Shown here piece by piece: positions 34,867 through 43,898 of a stretch of DNA of 64,000 nt. Numbering within the stretch: the stretch's first letter is position 1; every line of letters begins with the position of its first letter. The translations under genes and the position numbers were made by a program. The notes below the pieces were generated by a model. It was given only the letters and a program-made list of their open reading frames with translations. It ran no database searches and was not told the origin of the DNA. Source of the stretch: Tsukamurella pseudospumae (GTDB lineage: Bacteria > Actinomycetota > Actinomycetes > Mycobacteriales > Mycobacteriaceae); contig NZ_LSRE01000034.1 in assembly GCF_001575205.1 (NCBI RefSeq), positions 62,001 to 126,000 of the forward strand. The letters are read 5' to 3'.

Positions 34867-34923
34867 ATGACTGCCGGAACGGCCTCGGGCCACGCACAGA
34901 TGGGTGATCCGGCGAACGGTTGA
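34867..34923 (+). CDS. predicted leaderless 18-codon leader peptide
   Basis: ATG to TGA, product MTAGTASGHAQMGDPANG. The only support is the TATGGT box 7 bases upstream, the same signature that marks real genes in this window, and its place 64 bases before the VOC gene. Short leaderless ORFs before genes are common in mycobacteria. The peptide has no recognisable regulatory run of one amino acid. Confidence 0.35.
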   Translation: MTAGTASGHAQMGDPANG

Positions 34924-34987
34924 CGGCGCGGTCACCACCGGGCGGGTACGGACGAACACCTCACCGAACCCACCCGAAGGAGATTCC

Positions 34988-35362
34988 ATGTCAGCACGTT
35001 TCAACCACACCATCGTCTTCGCGACGAACAGCGAGGAATCGGCGGCGTTCTACCGCGACTACCTCGAGGCGAAGCCCATCGAGTCCTGGGGCCCGTTCAC
35101 CAATCTCGAGATCGAGGACGGTGTTCTCCTGCAGATCGCGGCGCCGCCGATCGACATCCAACCGCAGCACTACGCGTTCCTGCTCGACGACGAGCATTTC
35201 GATCGGGCGTACGCGCTCATCACCGAGCGCGGCGTGGACCACGCCGCGGATCCGTTCTGGAAGGAGCCGGGCCGCATCAACCACGGCCACGGCGGCCGCG
35301 GGGTCTACGTCCGCGACCCCGCGGGCCACGGCATCGAGTTGCTCACGAGTCCGTACCTCTGA
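34988..35362 (+). CDS. VOC (glyoxalase/bleomycin-resistance fold) protein
   Basis: A 124-residue single-domain VOC protein, normally a homodimer. It starts MSARFNHTIVFATNSEESAAFYRDYLEAKPIESWG, and has QHYAFLLDDEHFDRAYALI and VYVRDPAGHGIELLTSPY, giving the His and Glu metal ligands of this fold. Substrate unknown. The ATG at 34988 has AAGGAG about 6 bases upstream. It is convergent with the second glutamate-binding protein gene, with 2 bases between the two stops. Confidence 0.85.
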   Translation: MSARFNHTIVFATNSEESAAFYRDYLEAKPIESWGPFTNLEIEDGVLLQIAAPPIDIQPQHYAFLLDDEHFDRAYALITERGVDHAADPFWKEPGRINHGHGGRGVYVRDPAGHGIELLTSPYL

Positions 35363-35364
35363 GC

Positions 35365-36333
35365 TCAGCGAGCGGCGCAGGGGGAGTTCGTCGCGGAGAG
35401 GAACGAGAGGTCGCCGATCCGGGCGAGCGACTCCCCGGCGCCGCCGTCTCGGTCGAGGGTGCGCGCGGCTTCCTCATCGCCGACCGCGCGCCGGAGCGAC
35501 CGTTCCCATTCGCCGCTCTCGAACATCGTCCGCAGGGCCGCGTTGACGGCGTCGCGGGCCGCGGAATCGTCGCGGCCGAGCCCGATGCCGTAGCGCTCGA
35601 CCGCGAACGGTGCGCCGGCGGTCCGCAGCCGCCCGTCGATGCAGCTGTCCTTGGGCACGCTCATGTCGACGAGCCGGAAGGCGGTGGGTCGCTGCGCGGC
35701 GAAGCCGGCCAGGATCACCTCGTCGGTCGTCACAGCATCGACGTTCTTGCGCGCCAACGCGTCCACGCACGCCGAATAGGTGTCGAACTCGACGAGCCGT
35801 ACACCGGGGAGCAGGGTCTTCACCGCACGAGCCGATGTCGACCCGGCGACCGAGCACAGAGACCGATCGCGACCCAGGTCCGAGACGGTGCTGATCGCCG
35901 ACTCGTCGCGCCGCACGAGCAGTCCCTGCCGGGTCACGAGGTACGGACCGGCGAAACCGACCGCACCGGCGCGGGCACCGTCGATCGAGTACGAGGCGAC
36001 GACGGCGTCCACTTCGCCGTTGTCGATGAGCTGCTCGCGCTGCGACGACGGCGTCTCGCGCCAGGTGATCCTCGGTTCGGTCTTGCCGCGAGTCGCGGCC
36101 ACCGTTCGGATCACGTACCGCGCCACGTCGATGTCGAAGCCGGACAGCGCACCGTCGGACCCGCGCAGCCCGAGCCCGGGCTGGTCGACCTTCACCCCGA
36201 TGAGCACGACACCGTCGTCGATCGAGGACAGCAGATTCCGCGGTGACGGCCCCGAACACGCGCAGAGCGCGGCCACGAGCACCGTCACCAGTGCCGTGGC
36301 CGCGCTCCGACGCGCGGCGGATCTCGGGAGCAC
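35365..36333 (-). CDS. second substrate-binding protein of the glutamate-type ABC importer
   Basis: A 322-residue periplasmic-binding-type lipoprotein (lipobox near ALCAC) of the SBP_bac_3 family. It has the amino-acid-binding segments VDQPGLGLRGSDGALSGFDIDVARYVI, WRETPSSQREQLIDNGEVDAVVASYSI, and VAGSTSARAVKTLL. It is clearly a paralog of the binding protein at 37961-39160 in the same operon. The start is the GTG at 36333, overlapping no gene but 5 bases after the gluD stop. A lower-affinity or different-specificity partner for the same permease is the likely role. Confidence 0.85.
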   Translation of the reverse strand: MLPRSAARRSAATALVTVLVAALCACSGPSPRNLLSSIDDGVVLIGVKVDQPGLGLRGSDGALSGFDIDVARYVIRTVAATRGKTEPRITWRETPSSQREQLIDNGEVDAVVASYSIDGARAGAVGFAGPYLVTRQGLLVRRDESAISTVSDLGRDRSLCSVAGSTSARAVKTLLPGVRLVEFDTYSACVDALARKNVDAVTTDEVILAGFAAQRPTAFRLVDMSVPKDSCIDGRLRTAGAPFAVERYGIGLGRDDSAARDAVNAALRTMFESGEWERSLRRAVGDEEAARTLDRDGGAGESLARIGDLSFLSATNSPCAAR

Positions 36334-36338
36334 GGCGG

Positions 36339-37286
36339 TCAGTCGCCGTAGTCCTGTCGCAGATCCTTGTGCTTCGGGTCGGGATGCGTGGTCTCCAGGA
36401 CCTCCTTGGACATGAGCCCCGGCTCGGGCATTGGGAGCGGCGCGTCCACGATCAGCTTCTTCTTGCGTCCCTCGCGCAGGTTCTTCTCGATGTTCGAGGC
36501 AAGTGCGGAGAGGGCGAAGTTGATGGCGATCATGATGATCGCCACCATGATCAGCGAGGGGATCACATTGCCCCACTCGTTACCGGCCTGGATGCCGGAC
36601 TTGACCACCTCGACGTAGCCGATCGTGTAGCCGAGAGCGCTGTCCTTGAGCGCGATCACCATCTGCGAGATCAGCGCGGGGAGCATCGCGGCCACGGCCT
36701 GCGGGAGCAGGATCAGCCGCATGGTCTGCGACTTGCGCAGGCCCAACGCCTTCGCGGCCTCGAACTGGCCCGTCGGCAGCGAGTTGATGCCGGAGCGGAG
36801 GATCTCGGCGATCACCGAGCCGTTGTACAGCGTCAGGCCGAAGACCACGGCGAAGAATGCCATGTAGTCGGAGTTGAAGACGTGGTATGTGCCGAAGACG
36901 ATGTACAGGAAGGTGATCAGGATCAGCACCGGGATGGCTCGGAAGAACTCGACCAGCGCTCCGGTCACCCACCGCACGGAGCGGTGGTCCGAGAGGCGAC
37001 CGATGCCGAGGAATGCGCCCATGATCATCGCCAGGATGATCGAGGCGATCGCGGCCTTGAACGTGCCCCACAGGCCCGGGAGGATGTACGTGCCCCAGTA
37101 GTTCTTGTTGACGAAGGGCTCGAGCTTTTCCTGCTCGAACTGCCCGTTGCCAGCGAGCACGGTGACGATCCACGCGAGGATCGCGACGATCACGACAACG
37201 AAGACCAGCGCGATGATGTTGTTGCGTATGCGGGCCTTGGGGCCCGGGGCGTCGTAGAGGACCGTCGAGGTCGACTTGGCACTCAT
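36339..37286 (-). CDS. gluD: glutamate-type ABC transporter permease GluD
   Basis: A 315-residue inner-membrane permease of the HisM/GlnP class. An N-terminal helix (NNIIALVFVVVIVAILAWIV) and a long periplasmic loop are followed by about five helices. The EAA motif for ATPase contact is GQFEAAKALGLRKSQTMRLILLPQAVAAMLPAL. A charged cytoplasmic tail (LREGRKKKLIVD) follows. The start ATG overlaps the gluC stop by 4 bases. With GluC it forms the heterodimeric channel. Confidence 0.9.
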   Translation of the reverse strand: MSAKSTSTVLYDAPGPKARIRNNIIALVFVVVIVAILAWIVTVLAGNGQFEQEKLEPFVNKNYWGTYILPGLWGTFKAAIASIILAMIMGAFLGIGRLSDHRSVRWVTGALVEFFRAIPVLILITFLYIVFGTYHVFNSDYMAFFAVVFGLTLYNGSVIAEILRSGINSLPTGQFEAAKALGLRKSQTMRLILLPQAVAAMLPALISQMVIALKDSALGYTIGYVEVVKSGIQAGNEWGNVIPSLIMVAIIMIAINFALSALASNIEKNLREGRKKKLIVDAPLPMPEPGLMSKEVLETTHPDPKHKDLRQDYGD

Positions 37287-37957
37287 CGCTTCACCGCCAG
37301 TCGCTTCGCGAAGTAGCCGAACACGGCACCCTCCAACAGAGTGATGATCATGAAGCCCGCCGCGAAGATTAGGAAGATCGGGATCAGCTGGTCACTGTGT
37401 AGTTCCTGCTGTTCCTTCATCAGCAACGCCGCCTCGCCGACGCCGATGATCGAGGCGATCGTGGTGTTCTTCGTGAGCGCGATGAGGACGCTGCCCATCG
37501 GGGCGATGACGGCGCGGCCGGCCTGCGGCAGCACGATCAGTCCGAAGACCTGGGTGAAGTTCAGTCCCAGTGAGCGTGCGGCTTCGGCCTGGCCGAGCGG
37601 CACGGTGTTGAAGCCAGACCGCAGGGTCTCACAGACGAAGGTCGCTGTGTAGGCCACGAAGCCGACCACTGCGAGCCAGAAGTTGTTGTTGTCCGTGAAG
37701 TTCGCGTTATCGGGGGCGAGCGCGAGGCCCATGTTCTGGTACAGGCCGAGCGACAGGAACAAGACGATGAGCGTCAGTGGCGTGTTGCGGACGATGTTGA
37801 CGTACCAGGTGCCGAACATCCGCATGGCCGGAACGGGGGAGACCCGCATACCCGCCAGGATCGTGCCCCAGATGGTCGCGCCGATGGCGGACCAGAACGT
37901 CAACTTGATCGTCACCCAGAACGCCGGCCACAGCTGTGGCCCGAGGTCTTCCCACAT
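37283..37957 (-). CDS. gluC: glutamate-type ABC transporter permease GluC
   Basis: A 224-residue permease beginning MWEDLGPQLWPAFWVTIKLTF, with about five membrane helices and the EAA loop GQAEAARSLGLNFTQVFGLIVLPQAGRAVIAPMGS. It is paired with GluD, whose start overlaps its stop, and lies 3 bases after gluB. The gene order A-B-C-D is that of the Corynebacterium glutamicum glutamate system, also located beside recA-recX. Confidence 0.92.
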   Translation of the reverse strand: MWEDLGPQLWPAFWVTIKLTFWSAIGATIWGTILAGMRVSPVPAMRMFGTWYVNIVRNTPLTLIVLFLSLGLYQNMGLALAPDNANFTDNNNFWLAVVGFVAYTATFVCETLRSGFNTVPLGQAEAARSLGLNFTQVFGLIVLPQAGRAVIAPMGSVLIALTKNTTIASIIGVGEAALLMKEQQELHSDQLIPIFLIFAAGFMIITLLEGAVFGYFAKRLAVKR

Positions 37958-37960
37958 GTT

Positions 37961-39160
37961 CTACGCACCTACCTTCGTGCACTGCGCCTGCGGATCGGTC
38001 TTGGGTACCGTCACGCTCTTACCGTCCACGGTGATCTTGACGTTTCCGTTCGTGTCGGGCAGCAGCCAGGACTGGTCTCCGGGGATCGCGATGAGGACCG
38101 ATTTCGGCTTGCCACCGCCGACGGGCCGCCCCTGGTCGATCATCGTGTCCGCGTACTCGCCGAGGTTCTTGCGCAGCGCGGTGAACAACTCGTTGCCGGG
38201 ATTCGCGTAGGCGAGCTCGGTGTACTTGCTGACCAGTGCTGCAGGGACCACGCAGGTCGGTCGCGCCGGGATCGCCTCCGCATCGTAAGCGGCAGCCGCT
38301 TCGTCGCCGAGCATCATCTGGCGCAGCGCCTTGTTCGCCTCGCGGAGCGCGTCGGTGTCGCCCTTGCGCAGGCCGATGCCGTACCGCTCGGTGGAGAACT
38401 GGTCGCCCCTCTTCTTCTCCGTCTTCGCGCCCGTGCTGCTGGTCAGGGTCACGTCCTTCGGGTAGGTCATCGGGACGATGTCGAATTCCCCGGGGTACTT
38501 GGCCTGGAAGCCGGCGAGGATCGTGGCGTCAGTGGTGAGCGCGTCCAGCACGCCGCGGCGCACGCCCTCGACGCAGGATGCGTACCCGTCGTACTGCTGC
38601 AGCTGGACGTTTGGCAGCGCGGCCTTGACGTTGATCGCCGAGGTGGAGCCCGACACCGAGCACAGCTTGCGGCCCGAGTTGAGGTCCTCGAGGCTGCGGA
38701 TCGGGTTGGACGTCGTCTTACTGACCAGCAGTGCCTGGTAGGTGGTCAGGTACGGTCCGGCGAAGTCGACCTTCTTGGCGCGCGCCGCGCTGATCGAGTA
38801 GGTCGCGGCGATCATGTCGACCTCGCCGTTCTCGATCATCCTCTCTCGCAGGGGAGACGGGGTCTCCTTCCAGGTGATCTTCGGGGCGGCCCAGCCGTTG
38901 TTCTTCGCGATCTGATTGACGACGAACTCGGAGACGGCCACATCGGAGCCGGAGTGGGACTTGTCCGGGTTCCGATTGGCGAGGCCGGGCTGGTCGTACT
39001 TGGTGCCGAGTACCACTTCACCGCTCTTGATGGAGGTCAGCAGGCTGCGCGGAGTGGTCGTGCCGCACGCGGCGACGAGGGGGAGCGTGACGGCGACTGC
39101 GGCTGCGGCGGCGATCACGACCCGCCACCGTCGTGGCCTCGTAGCGATAGGTGATGTCAT
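37961..39160 (-). CDS. gluB: glutamate-binding lipoprotein GluB
   Basis: A 399-residue SBP_bac_3 lipoprotein with a signal peptide ending in lipobox VAACG. The core segments are KYDQPGLANRNPDKSHSGSDVAVSEFVV, WKETPSPLRERMIENGEVDMIAATYSI, FAGPYLTTYQALLVSK and VSGSTSAINVKAAL. A C-terminal extension of about 80 residues follows the binding domain and carries PGDQSWLLPDTNGNVKITVDGK. The binding protein is thus longer than the usual 290-300 residues. Its ATG shares one base with the gluA stop. Confidence 0.88.
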   Translation of the reverse strand: MTSPIATRPRRWRVVIAAAAAVAVTLPLVAACGTTTPRSLLTSIKSGEVVLGTKYDQPGLANRNPDKSHSGSDVAVSEFVVNQIAKNNGWAAPKITWKETPSPLRERMIENGEVDMIAATYSISAARAKKVDFAGPYLTTYQALLVSKTTSNPIRSLEDLNSGRKLCSVSGSTSAINVKAALPNVQLQQYDGYASCVEGVRRGVLDALTTDATILAGFQAKYPGEFDIVPMTYPKDVTLTSSTGAKTEKKRGDQFSTERYGIGLRKGDTDALREANKALRQMMLGDEAAAAYDAEAIPARPTCVVPAALVSKYTELAYANPGNELFTALRKNLGEYADTMIDQGRPVGGGKPKSVLIAIPGDQSWLLPDTNGNVKITVDGKSVTVPKTDPQAQCTKVGA

Positions 39161-39930
39161 CAGTGCCCCAGGATCTTGCCGAGGAAGTCCTTCGCCCGGT
39201 CGGACTTCGGCGCGGTGAAGAAGGACTCGGGGTCGGTGTCCTCGACGATCTGGCCGTCCGCGAGGAACAGGATCCGGTCCGCGGCTTTACGGGCGAAGCC
39301 CATCTCGTGGGTCACACAGACCATCGTCATGCCGTCCTTGGCGAGGCCGACCATGACGTCGAGGACCTCGTTGACCATCTCGGGGTCGAGCGCCGAGGTC
39401 GGCTCGTCGAACAGCATGACCTTCGGCCCCATCGCGAGCGCGCGGGCGATCGCCACGCGCTGCTGCTGACCGCCGGACAGCTGGGCGGGGTACTTGTCCT
39501 TCTGCGCGACGATGCCCACGCGGTCGAGGAGCTCGAGCGCCCGCTTCTCCGCGTCGGCCTTGTTCATCTTGCGGACCTTGAGCGGGCCCAGCGTCACGTT
39601 GTCGAGGATCGTCTTGTGGGCGAAGAGGTTGAACGACTGGAACACCATGCCGACCTCGGCGCGGAGGTTCGCCAGGCCCCGCCCCTCGGAGGGGAGTAGC
39701 GCACCGTCGATCTTGATGGTGCCGGAGTCGATGGGCTCGAGCCGGTTGATGGTCCGGCACAGTGTGGATTTGCCGGACCCCGACGGGCCCAGCATGACCA
39801 CGACCTGACCCTTCGGGACGGTGAGGTTGATGTCCTTGAGCACGTGCAGGGCGCCGAAGTGTTTGTCGACGGACTCGATCTCGATCATCGGGACCGCGCC
39901 GGTGGGCCCGGTCGCTGCGGGAGTAGTCAT
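39160..39930 (-). CDS. gluA: glutamate-type ABC transporter ATPase GluA
   Basis: A 256-residue ABC ATPase of the polar-amino-acid class, first gene of the operon. Walker [10 protein letters not shown] is at 48-56, the Q-loop is [15 protein letters not shown], the signature [15 protein letters not shown], Walker [15 protein letters not shown], and the H-loop [15 protein letters not shown]. The ATG at 39930 is supported by a minus-strand TAGGGT 7 bases upstream, so translation from the leaderless mRNA begins there rather than at Met15. Confidence 0.94.
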   Translation of the reverse strand: MTTPAATGPTGAVPMIEIESVDKHFGALHVLKDINLTVPKGQVVVMLGPSGSGKSTLCRTINRLEPIDSGTIKIDGALLPSEGRGLANLRAEVGMVFQSFNLFAHKTILDNVTLGPLKVRKMNKADAEKRALELLDRVGIVAQKDKYPAQLSGGQQQRVAIARALAMGPKVMLFDEPTSALDPEMVNEVLDVMVGLAKDGMTMVCVTHEMGFARKAADRILFLADGQIVEDTDPESFFTAPKSDRAKDFLGKILGH

Positions 39931-39937
39931 GGGGACG

Positions 39938-39943
39938 ACCCTA
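39938..39943 (-). promoter_or_regulatory. -10 box of leaderless gluA operon
   Basis: Minus-strand TAGGGT, 7 bases before the gluA ATG. It shares the 107-base intergenic region with the miaB promoter. Confidence 0.55.
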
Positions 39944-40025
39944 TGTTCGGTCAGGTTTCGTCCGCGTAAAGTCCGCAGTATTGGTATCGGAAATCTACCT
40001 TCGGGGCCGGATTTGCGGTCGCCGA

Positions 40026-40031
40026 TACCCT
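40026..40031 (+). promoter_or_regulatory. -10 box of leaderless miaB
   Basis: TACCCT, 6 bases before the GTG at 40038. The intervening GGAGGG resembles an SD but touches the start codon and could not act as one. Confidence 0.5.
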
Positions 40032-40037
40032 GGAGGG

Positions 40038-41549
40038 GTGATCGACGCAGCTCCCGCCAGCCGAACGTACGAGGTCCGCACCTACGGGTGTCAGATGAAC
40101 GTGCACGATTCCGAGCGCCTCTCGGGCCTGCTCGAGGACGCCGGCTACGTGCGCGCGGACGGCGGCGAGCAGGCCGATCTGGTGGTGTTCAACACCTGCG
40201 CGGTCCGTGAGAACGCCGACAACAAGCTCTACGGCAACCTCAGTCACCTGGCGCCGATCAAGAAGGAGCGCCCGGGGATGCAGATCGCCGTCGGCGGCTG
40301 CCTGGCCCAGAAGGACCGCGGCACCGTCGTGAAGAAGGCGCCGTGGGTCGACGTGGTGTTCGGCACCCACAACATCGGCTCGCTCCCGACGCTGCTCGAG
40401 CGCGCGCGACACAACGAGAAGGCCGAGGTCGAGATCAAGGAGGCGCTCGACGCCTTCCCGTCGACGCTGCCCGCCCGCCGCGAGAGCGCGTATGCCGGAT
40501 GGGTCTCCATCTCGGTCGGCTGCAACAACACCTGCACCTTCTGCATCGTGCCGAGCCTGCGCGGCAAGGAGGTCGACCGCCGCCCGGGTGACATCCTCGC
40601 CGAGGTGCAGGCCCTCGTCGACCAGGGCGTCTCCGAGGTCACCCTGCTCGGCCAGAACGTCAATGCCTACGGCGTCAACTTCGCCGACCCCGAGCTCGGC
40701 CGCGACAGGGGCGCCTTCGCCGACCTGCTCCGCGCCTGCGGCCGCATCGAGGGACTCGAGCGCGTGCGGTTCACCAGCCCGCACCCGGCCGAGTTCACCG
40801 ACGACGTGATCGACGCGATGGCCGAGACCCCGAACATCTGCCCGCAGCTGCACATGCCGCTGCAGTCGGGATCCGATCGCGTGCTCAAGGAGATGCGGCG
40901 CAGCTACCGCAGCACGAAGTTCCTCGGCATCCTCGATCGCGTCCGCGAGAAGATCCCGCACGCCGCCATCACCACCGACATCATCGTCGGCTTCCCGGGG
41001 GAGACCGAGGAGGACTTCCAGGCGACCCTCGACGTGGTCGAGAAGGCCCGCTTCTCCAGCGCCTTCACCTTCCAGTACTCGATCCGCCCCGGCACCCCCG
41101 CCGCGGATCTTCCCGACCAGCTGCCGAAGGCGGTCGTACAGGAGCGGTACATGCGGCTGATCGAGCTCCAGGAGCGGATCACCCTGGAGGAGAATCAGAA
41201 GCAGGTGGGGCGCACCGTCGAGCTCCTCGTGGCGCTCGGGGAGGGCCGCAAGGACGCGGAGACCAAGCGCATGTCCGGACGCGCCCGCGACGGCCGGCTC
41301 GTGCACTTCACCGGGCGGGAGGGCATCCGCCCCGGCGACGTCGTCGAGGTCGAGATCACCGGCGCGGCCCCGCACCACCTGGTCGCCGACGCCGGCGTGC
41401 TCACCCATCGCCGGACCCGCGCGGGCGACAACGTCGAGGCGGAGATCACCCCCGTGACGGCCCCCGTCGGGGTCGGCCTCGGACTGCCGCCCGTGGGCCG
41501 CCCCGAGGCCGCGTCCGCGCCGGCCCAGTCGGGCTGCTCGACCTGCTGA
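40038..41549 (+). CDS. miaB: tRNA-2-methylthio-N6-dimethylallyladenosine synthase
   Basis: A radical-SAM methylthiotransferase acting on i6A37 of tRNA, after MiaA. The 503 residues include an N-terminal UPF0004 domain ([47 protein letters not shown]: three cysteines for the auxiliary cluster). The radical-SAM motif is [11 protein letters not shown], followed by [12 protein letters not shown]. The C-terminal TRAM domain includes GRTVELLV and VHFTG. The tail ends in a Cys-rich QSGCSTC, which is unusual. The leaderless GTG at 40038 is preferred to upstream in-frame starts that would precede the -10. Confidence 0.94.
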   Translation: MIDAAPASRTYEVRTYGCQMNVHDSERLSGLLEDAGYVRADGGEQADLVVFNTCAVRENADNKLYGNLSHLAPIKKERPGMQIAVGGCLAQKDRGTVVKKAPWVDVVFGTHNIGSLPTLLERARHNEKAEVEIKEALDAFPSTLPARRESAYAGWVSISVGCNNTCTFCIVPSLRGKEVDRRPGDILAEVQALVDQGVSEVTLLGQNVNAYGVNFADPELGRDRGAFADLLRACGRIEGLERVRFTSPHPAEFTDDVIDAMAETPNICPQLHMPLQSGSDRVLKEMRRSYRSTKFLGILDRVREKIPHAAITTDIIVGFPGETEEDFQATLDVVEKARFSSAFTFQYSIRPGTPAADLPDQLPKAVVQERYMRLIELQERITLEENQKQVGRTVELLVALGEGRKDAETKRMSGRARDGRLVHFTGREGIRPGDVVEVEITGAAPHHLVADAGVLTHRRTRAGDNVEAEITPVTAPVGVGLGLPPVGRPEAASAPAQSGCSTC

Positions 41550-41620
41550 CCCGCTGTCCGACGGTGCGCTACGACGACCTGTAGGAGACAAGTCCGGGCA
41601 CGGGGTGGACAATGGACCCC

Positions 41621-42247
41621 ATGAACGCGGACAGCGAGAACCCCCGGAGCGCCGACGAGCTGGACGGCCTGCGCACGCAGGTCGAGTCGGTCGAACGCAA
41701 GCTCGCCGGCGAGTTCCAGGTCGGTCCGCGCATCCTAGTCGCCGCGATCGCGGTGGTCGTGGTGATCGGCTCCCTCGCGCTCCCGCACACCGGATCGGTC
41801 ACGGGCATCGAGATCATCACCGGTGACCCGCACATCCAGGGCAGCTCGCTGGTGATCGTCTCGAAGATCTTCGTCTGGCTCGAGGTGCTGTTCGGCGTCT
41901 TCGCCTCCGGCGCTGCGCTCCTCACCCGCCGCTGGGTGCTCGCGGTGATCGCGGGCGCGGGCAGCGGCGTCGCCGTGGTCTTCGGCCTGCTGTCGGTGTG
42001 GTCCCGGCAGACCAACGGTCTGCACGGCGAGCCGCCGAGCGGCGCGGGCATCGGCCTCTACCTGGGCTGGCTGGCGATGGTCGTGCTCGCCGTCGTCTGG
42101 ATCAAGACGATCTGGGCCCGCTCGCCGTTCCAGCTCGCGGCCGAGCAGGACCGACGGGACGCCGCGCAGGAGTGGGAGGACTTCGCACGGTCCAACCGCA
42201 TCGGCAATCGCGCGCCGCGAGTGCAGCGCCCTACCGACGAGGCGTAG
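41621..42247 (+). CDS. membrane protein, Rv2732c-like
   Basis: A 208-residue protein with an acidic cytoplasmic start (ELDGLRTQVESVERKLAGEFQVGPR), four membrane helices (about 40-60, 80-105, 110-130, 150-170) and a charged tail. It sits between miaB and DUF349 as Rv2732c does, and no function is known. The start is uncertain: an ATG at 41612 or at 41621. I prefer the latter, which lies 7 bases after GACAAT, a degenerate -10 (A2 and T6 kept). A perfect terminator hairpin follows. Confidence 0.75.
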   Translation: MNADSENPRSADELDGLRTQVESVERKLAGEFQVGPRILVAAIAVVVVIGSLALPHTGSVTGIEIITGDPHIQGSSLVIVSKIFVWLEVLFGVFASGAALLTRRWVLAVIAGAGSGVAVVFGLLSVWSRQTNGLHGEPPSGAGIGLYLGWLAMVVLAVVWIKTIWARSPFQLAAEQDRRDAAQEWEDFARSNRIGNRAPRVQRPTDEA

Positions 42248-42258
42248 CCACCCGTCGA

Positions 42259-42295
42259 CGCAGAACCGCCCGGCGGATCGCCGGGCGGTTCTGCG
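42259..42295. terminator. perfect 17-bp terminator hairpin
   Basis: 42259-42275 and 42279-42295 are perfect complements (CGCAGAACCGCCCGGCG arm, GAT loop), followed by TTTCGT. It lies between converging genes and can act on both. Confidence 0.9.
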
Positions 42296-42313
42296 TTTCG
42301 TCGTGTCGGGCCG

Positions 42314-42412
42314 GGGTCAGCGGTTCTCGACCGCGCCCTCCGCCGCGTCCGGCTCTCCTTCCCGCGACCGCGGTGGGTCAGCGGTTCTCGACCGCGCCCT
42401 CCGCCGCGTCCG
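42314..42412. repeat. 38-bp direct repeat duplicating the DUF349 gene 3' end
   Basis: 42314-42351 and 42375-42412 are identical over 38 bases, with a 61-bp period. The second copy contains the last codons and stop of the DUF349 gene (minus strand, ...AVENR stop), and the first repeats them just downstream in a different frame. It resembles the 3'-end repeat of the DUF3046 gene. Confidence 0.9.
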
Positions 42413-43772
42413 CCCACTCGCGCCACTGGCTGGCCTGCTCGCGCAGCCGCACCGCGTCCTTGGTCTTGCCGGCCTTCTCGGCCTTCTCCGCCTGGTCCTC
42501 GAACTGCGCGACGCGGTCGCGGAACTGCGCCGCGCGGGCCGTCGCCTCGGGGTCGGTGCGCCGCCACTGGGTGTCGTCGGCGGCCTTGATCTTCTTCTCC
42601 AGCGCGCGGATGCCCGCCTCGAGCGAGCCCATCTGCTCGCGCGGGACCTTGCCGATCGCCTCCCACTTGTCCTGCAGCTCGCGCAGCGCGGACTTCTGGG
42701 CGGCGAGGTTCGCCGCGGACTCGATCCGCGGGGTGTACTCGTCGAGCAGCGCCTTCTTGGCCTTGCCGTTCTCGCCGAACTCCGCGTCCCGCTCGTCGGC
42801 GGCGGCGTTGCGCGCCGAGAAGAATTCGTCCTGGATGCCCTTGAACCGTGCCCACAGCGCGTCATCGGTGTCGCGCGGCGCGCGGCCGGCGGCCTTCCAC
42901 TTGGCGAGCAGGTCGCGGAACTTCGCGGAGGTCTCGCCCCACGCGGTGTCGTTCTTGAGCTTCTCGGCCTCGGCGATCAGCTCCTCCTTGCGCGCCTTCG
43001 CGCCGGCGCGCTCCCGGTCGAGCTCGGCGAAGTGCGCGCCACGCCGCTTGTTGAAGGCGTCGCGCGCCTTCGAGTAGCGCTTCCACAGCGCGTCGTCGGT
43101 CTTGCGGTCGACGCCCTTGATCGTCTTCCACTCGTCGAGCAGCGCCCGCATCCGGTCGCCCGCGGTCTTCCACTGGGTGGCGTCGGCGGCGATCGTCTCG
43201 GCCTCGGCGGCGAGCGCCTCCTTGCGGGCGATGCCCTCGGATCGGCTCTTCTCGCGGTCGGCCTGCGCGGTCACGATCGCGGTGTCGGCGCCGGTCAGAA
43301 GCGCGCCGACGCGGGCGGCCAGACCGTCGAGATCGCCGACCACGGCCGCGGTCGGCAGCGTGTCCGCCACCTGCTGCGCCGCCGCGCGGACCTTCTTCGG
43401 GTCGCTCGTGCCGCTGGCCAGGCGCTCCTCGAGCACCTCGACCTCGGTCGCGAGTTCGTCGTACTTGCGGCCGTAGTGCGCGAGCCCCTCGGCGCCCTCG
43501 CCGGCCTGCCACGATCCGACGGCGCGCTCGCCCGCGGAGGTGATCACGTAGACGGTGCCGTCCGCGTCGACCCGGCCGTGCTTGCTCGGGTCCGAGGCGG
43601 GGTGCACGCGCGGTGCCTGCGCCGCCGCGGGGGCGTGCGGGCGCGGACCACCGGGCCGCGGGCCGGGGTGGGGCCCCGGATGCGGCTTGGGGCCGGGCCG
43701 GGCGCCCGGGGTGGGCTTCGGAGCGGCGTTCTCGATCGGAGTGGTCTCGGCGATCGGGTCGTTCTCGGCCAC
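42378..43772 (-). CDS. DUF349 domain protein
   Basis: A 464-residue cytoplasmic protein related to Rv2731. A Pro/His/Gly-rich segment (about residues 18-50) precedes a small domain with GRVDADGTVYVITSAGERAVGSW. Four or more DUF349 helical repeats of about 75 residues follow (WKTAGDRMRALLDEWKTI, WGETSAKFRDLLAKWKAAG, LRELQDKWEAIGKVPREQ), forming a long coiled coil. Function unknown. The GTG at 43772 has GAAGGGG upstream. The stop codon region is duplicated downstream. Confidence 0.85.
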   Translation of the reverse strand: MAENDPIAETTPIENAAPKPTPGARPGPKPHPGPHPGPRPGGPRPHAPAAAQAPRVHPASDPSKHGRVDADGTVYVITSAGERAVGSWQAGEGAEGLAHYGRKYDELATEVEVLEERLASGTSDPKKVRAAAQQVADTLPTAAVVGDLDGLAARVGALLTGADTAIVTAQADREKSRSEGIARKEALAAEAETIAADATQWKTAGDRMRALLDEWKTIKGVDRKTDDALWKRYSKARDAFNKRRGAHFAELDRERAGAKARKEELIAEAEKLKNDTAWGETSAKFRDLLAKWKAAGRAPRDTDDALWARFKGIQDEFFSARNAAADERDAEFGENGKAKKALLDEYTPRIESAANLAAQKSALRELQDKWEAIGKVPREQMGSLEAGIRALEKKIKAADDTQWRRTDPEATARAAQFRDRVAQFEDQAEKAEKAGKTKDAVRLREQASQWREWADAAEGAVENR

Positions 43773-43885
43773 GGGGTTCCCCTTCGTCTGCGCCGCGCGT
43801 CACGGCTGCCGTCGTCATGGACCCGCGCCGTACGCGGACCCTTCGATCCATTGAAGCACTCCGCGGGCCCGTCGGCGCGATCGAT

Positions 43886-43891
43886 TAGCGT
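43886..43891 (+). promoter_or_regulatory. -10 box of leaderless gene at 43899
   Basis: TAGCGT, 7 bases before the GTG. Confidence 0.5.
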
Positions 43892-43898
43892 TCTTCTC

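Noticed and set aside
43570-43760. Proline/histidine/glycine repeat in the DUF349 protein as a possible metal-binding domain
   Set aside because: Looks like a low-complexity linker (PGPKPHPGPHPGPRPGG); too irregular to call a metal site.
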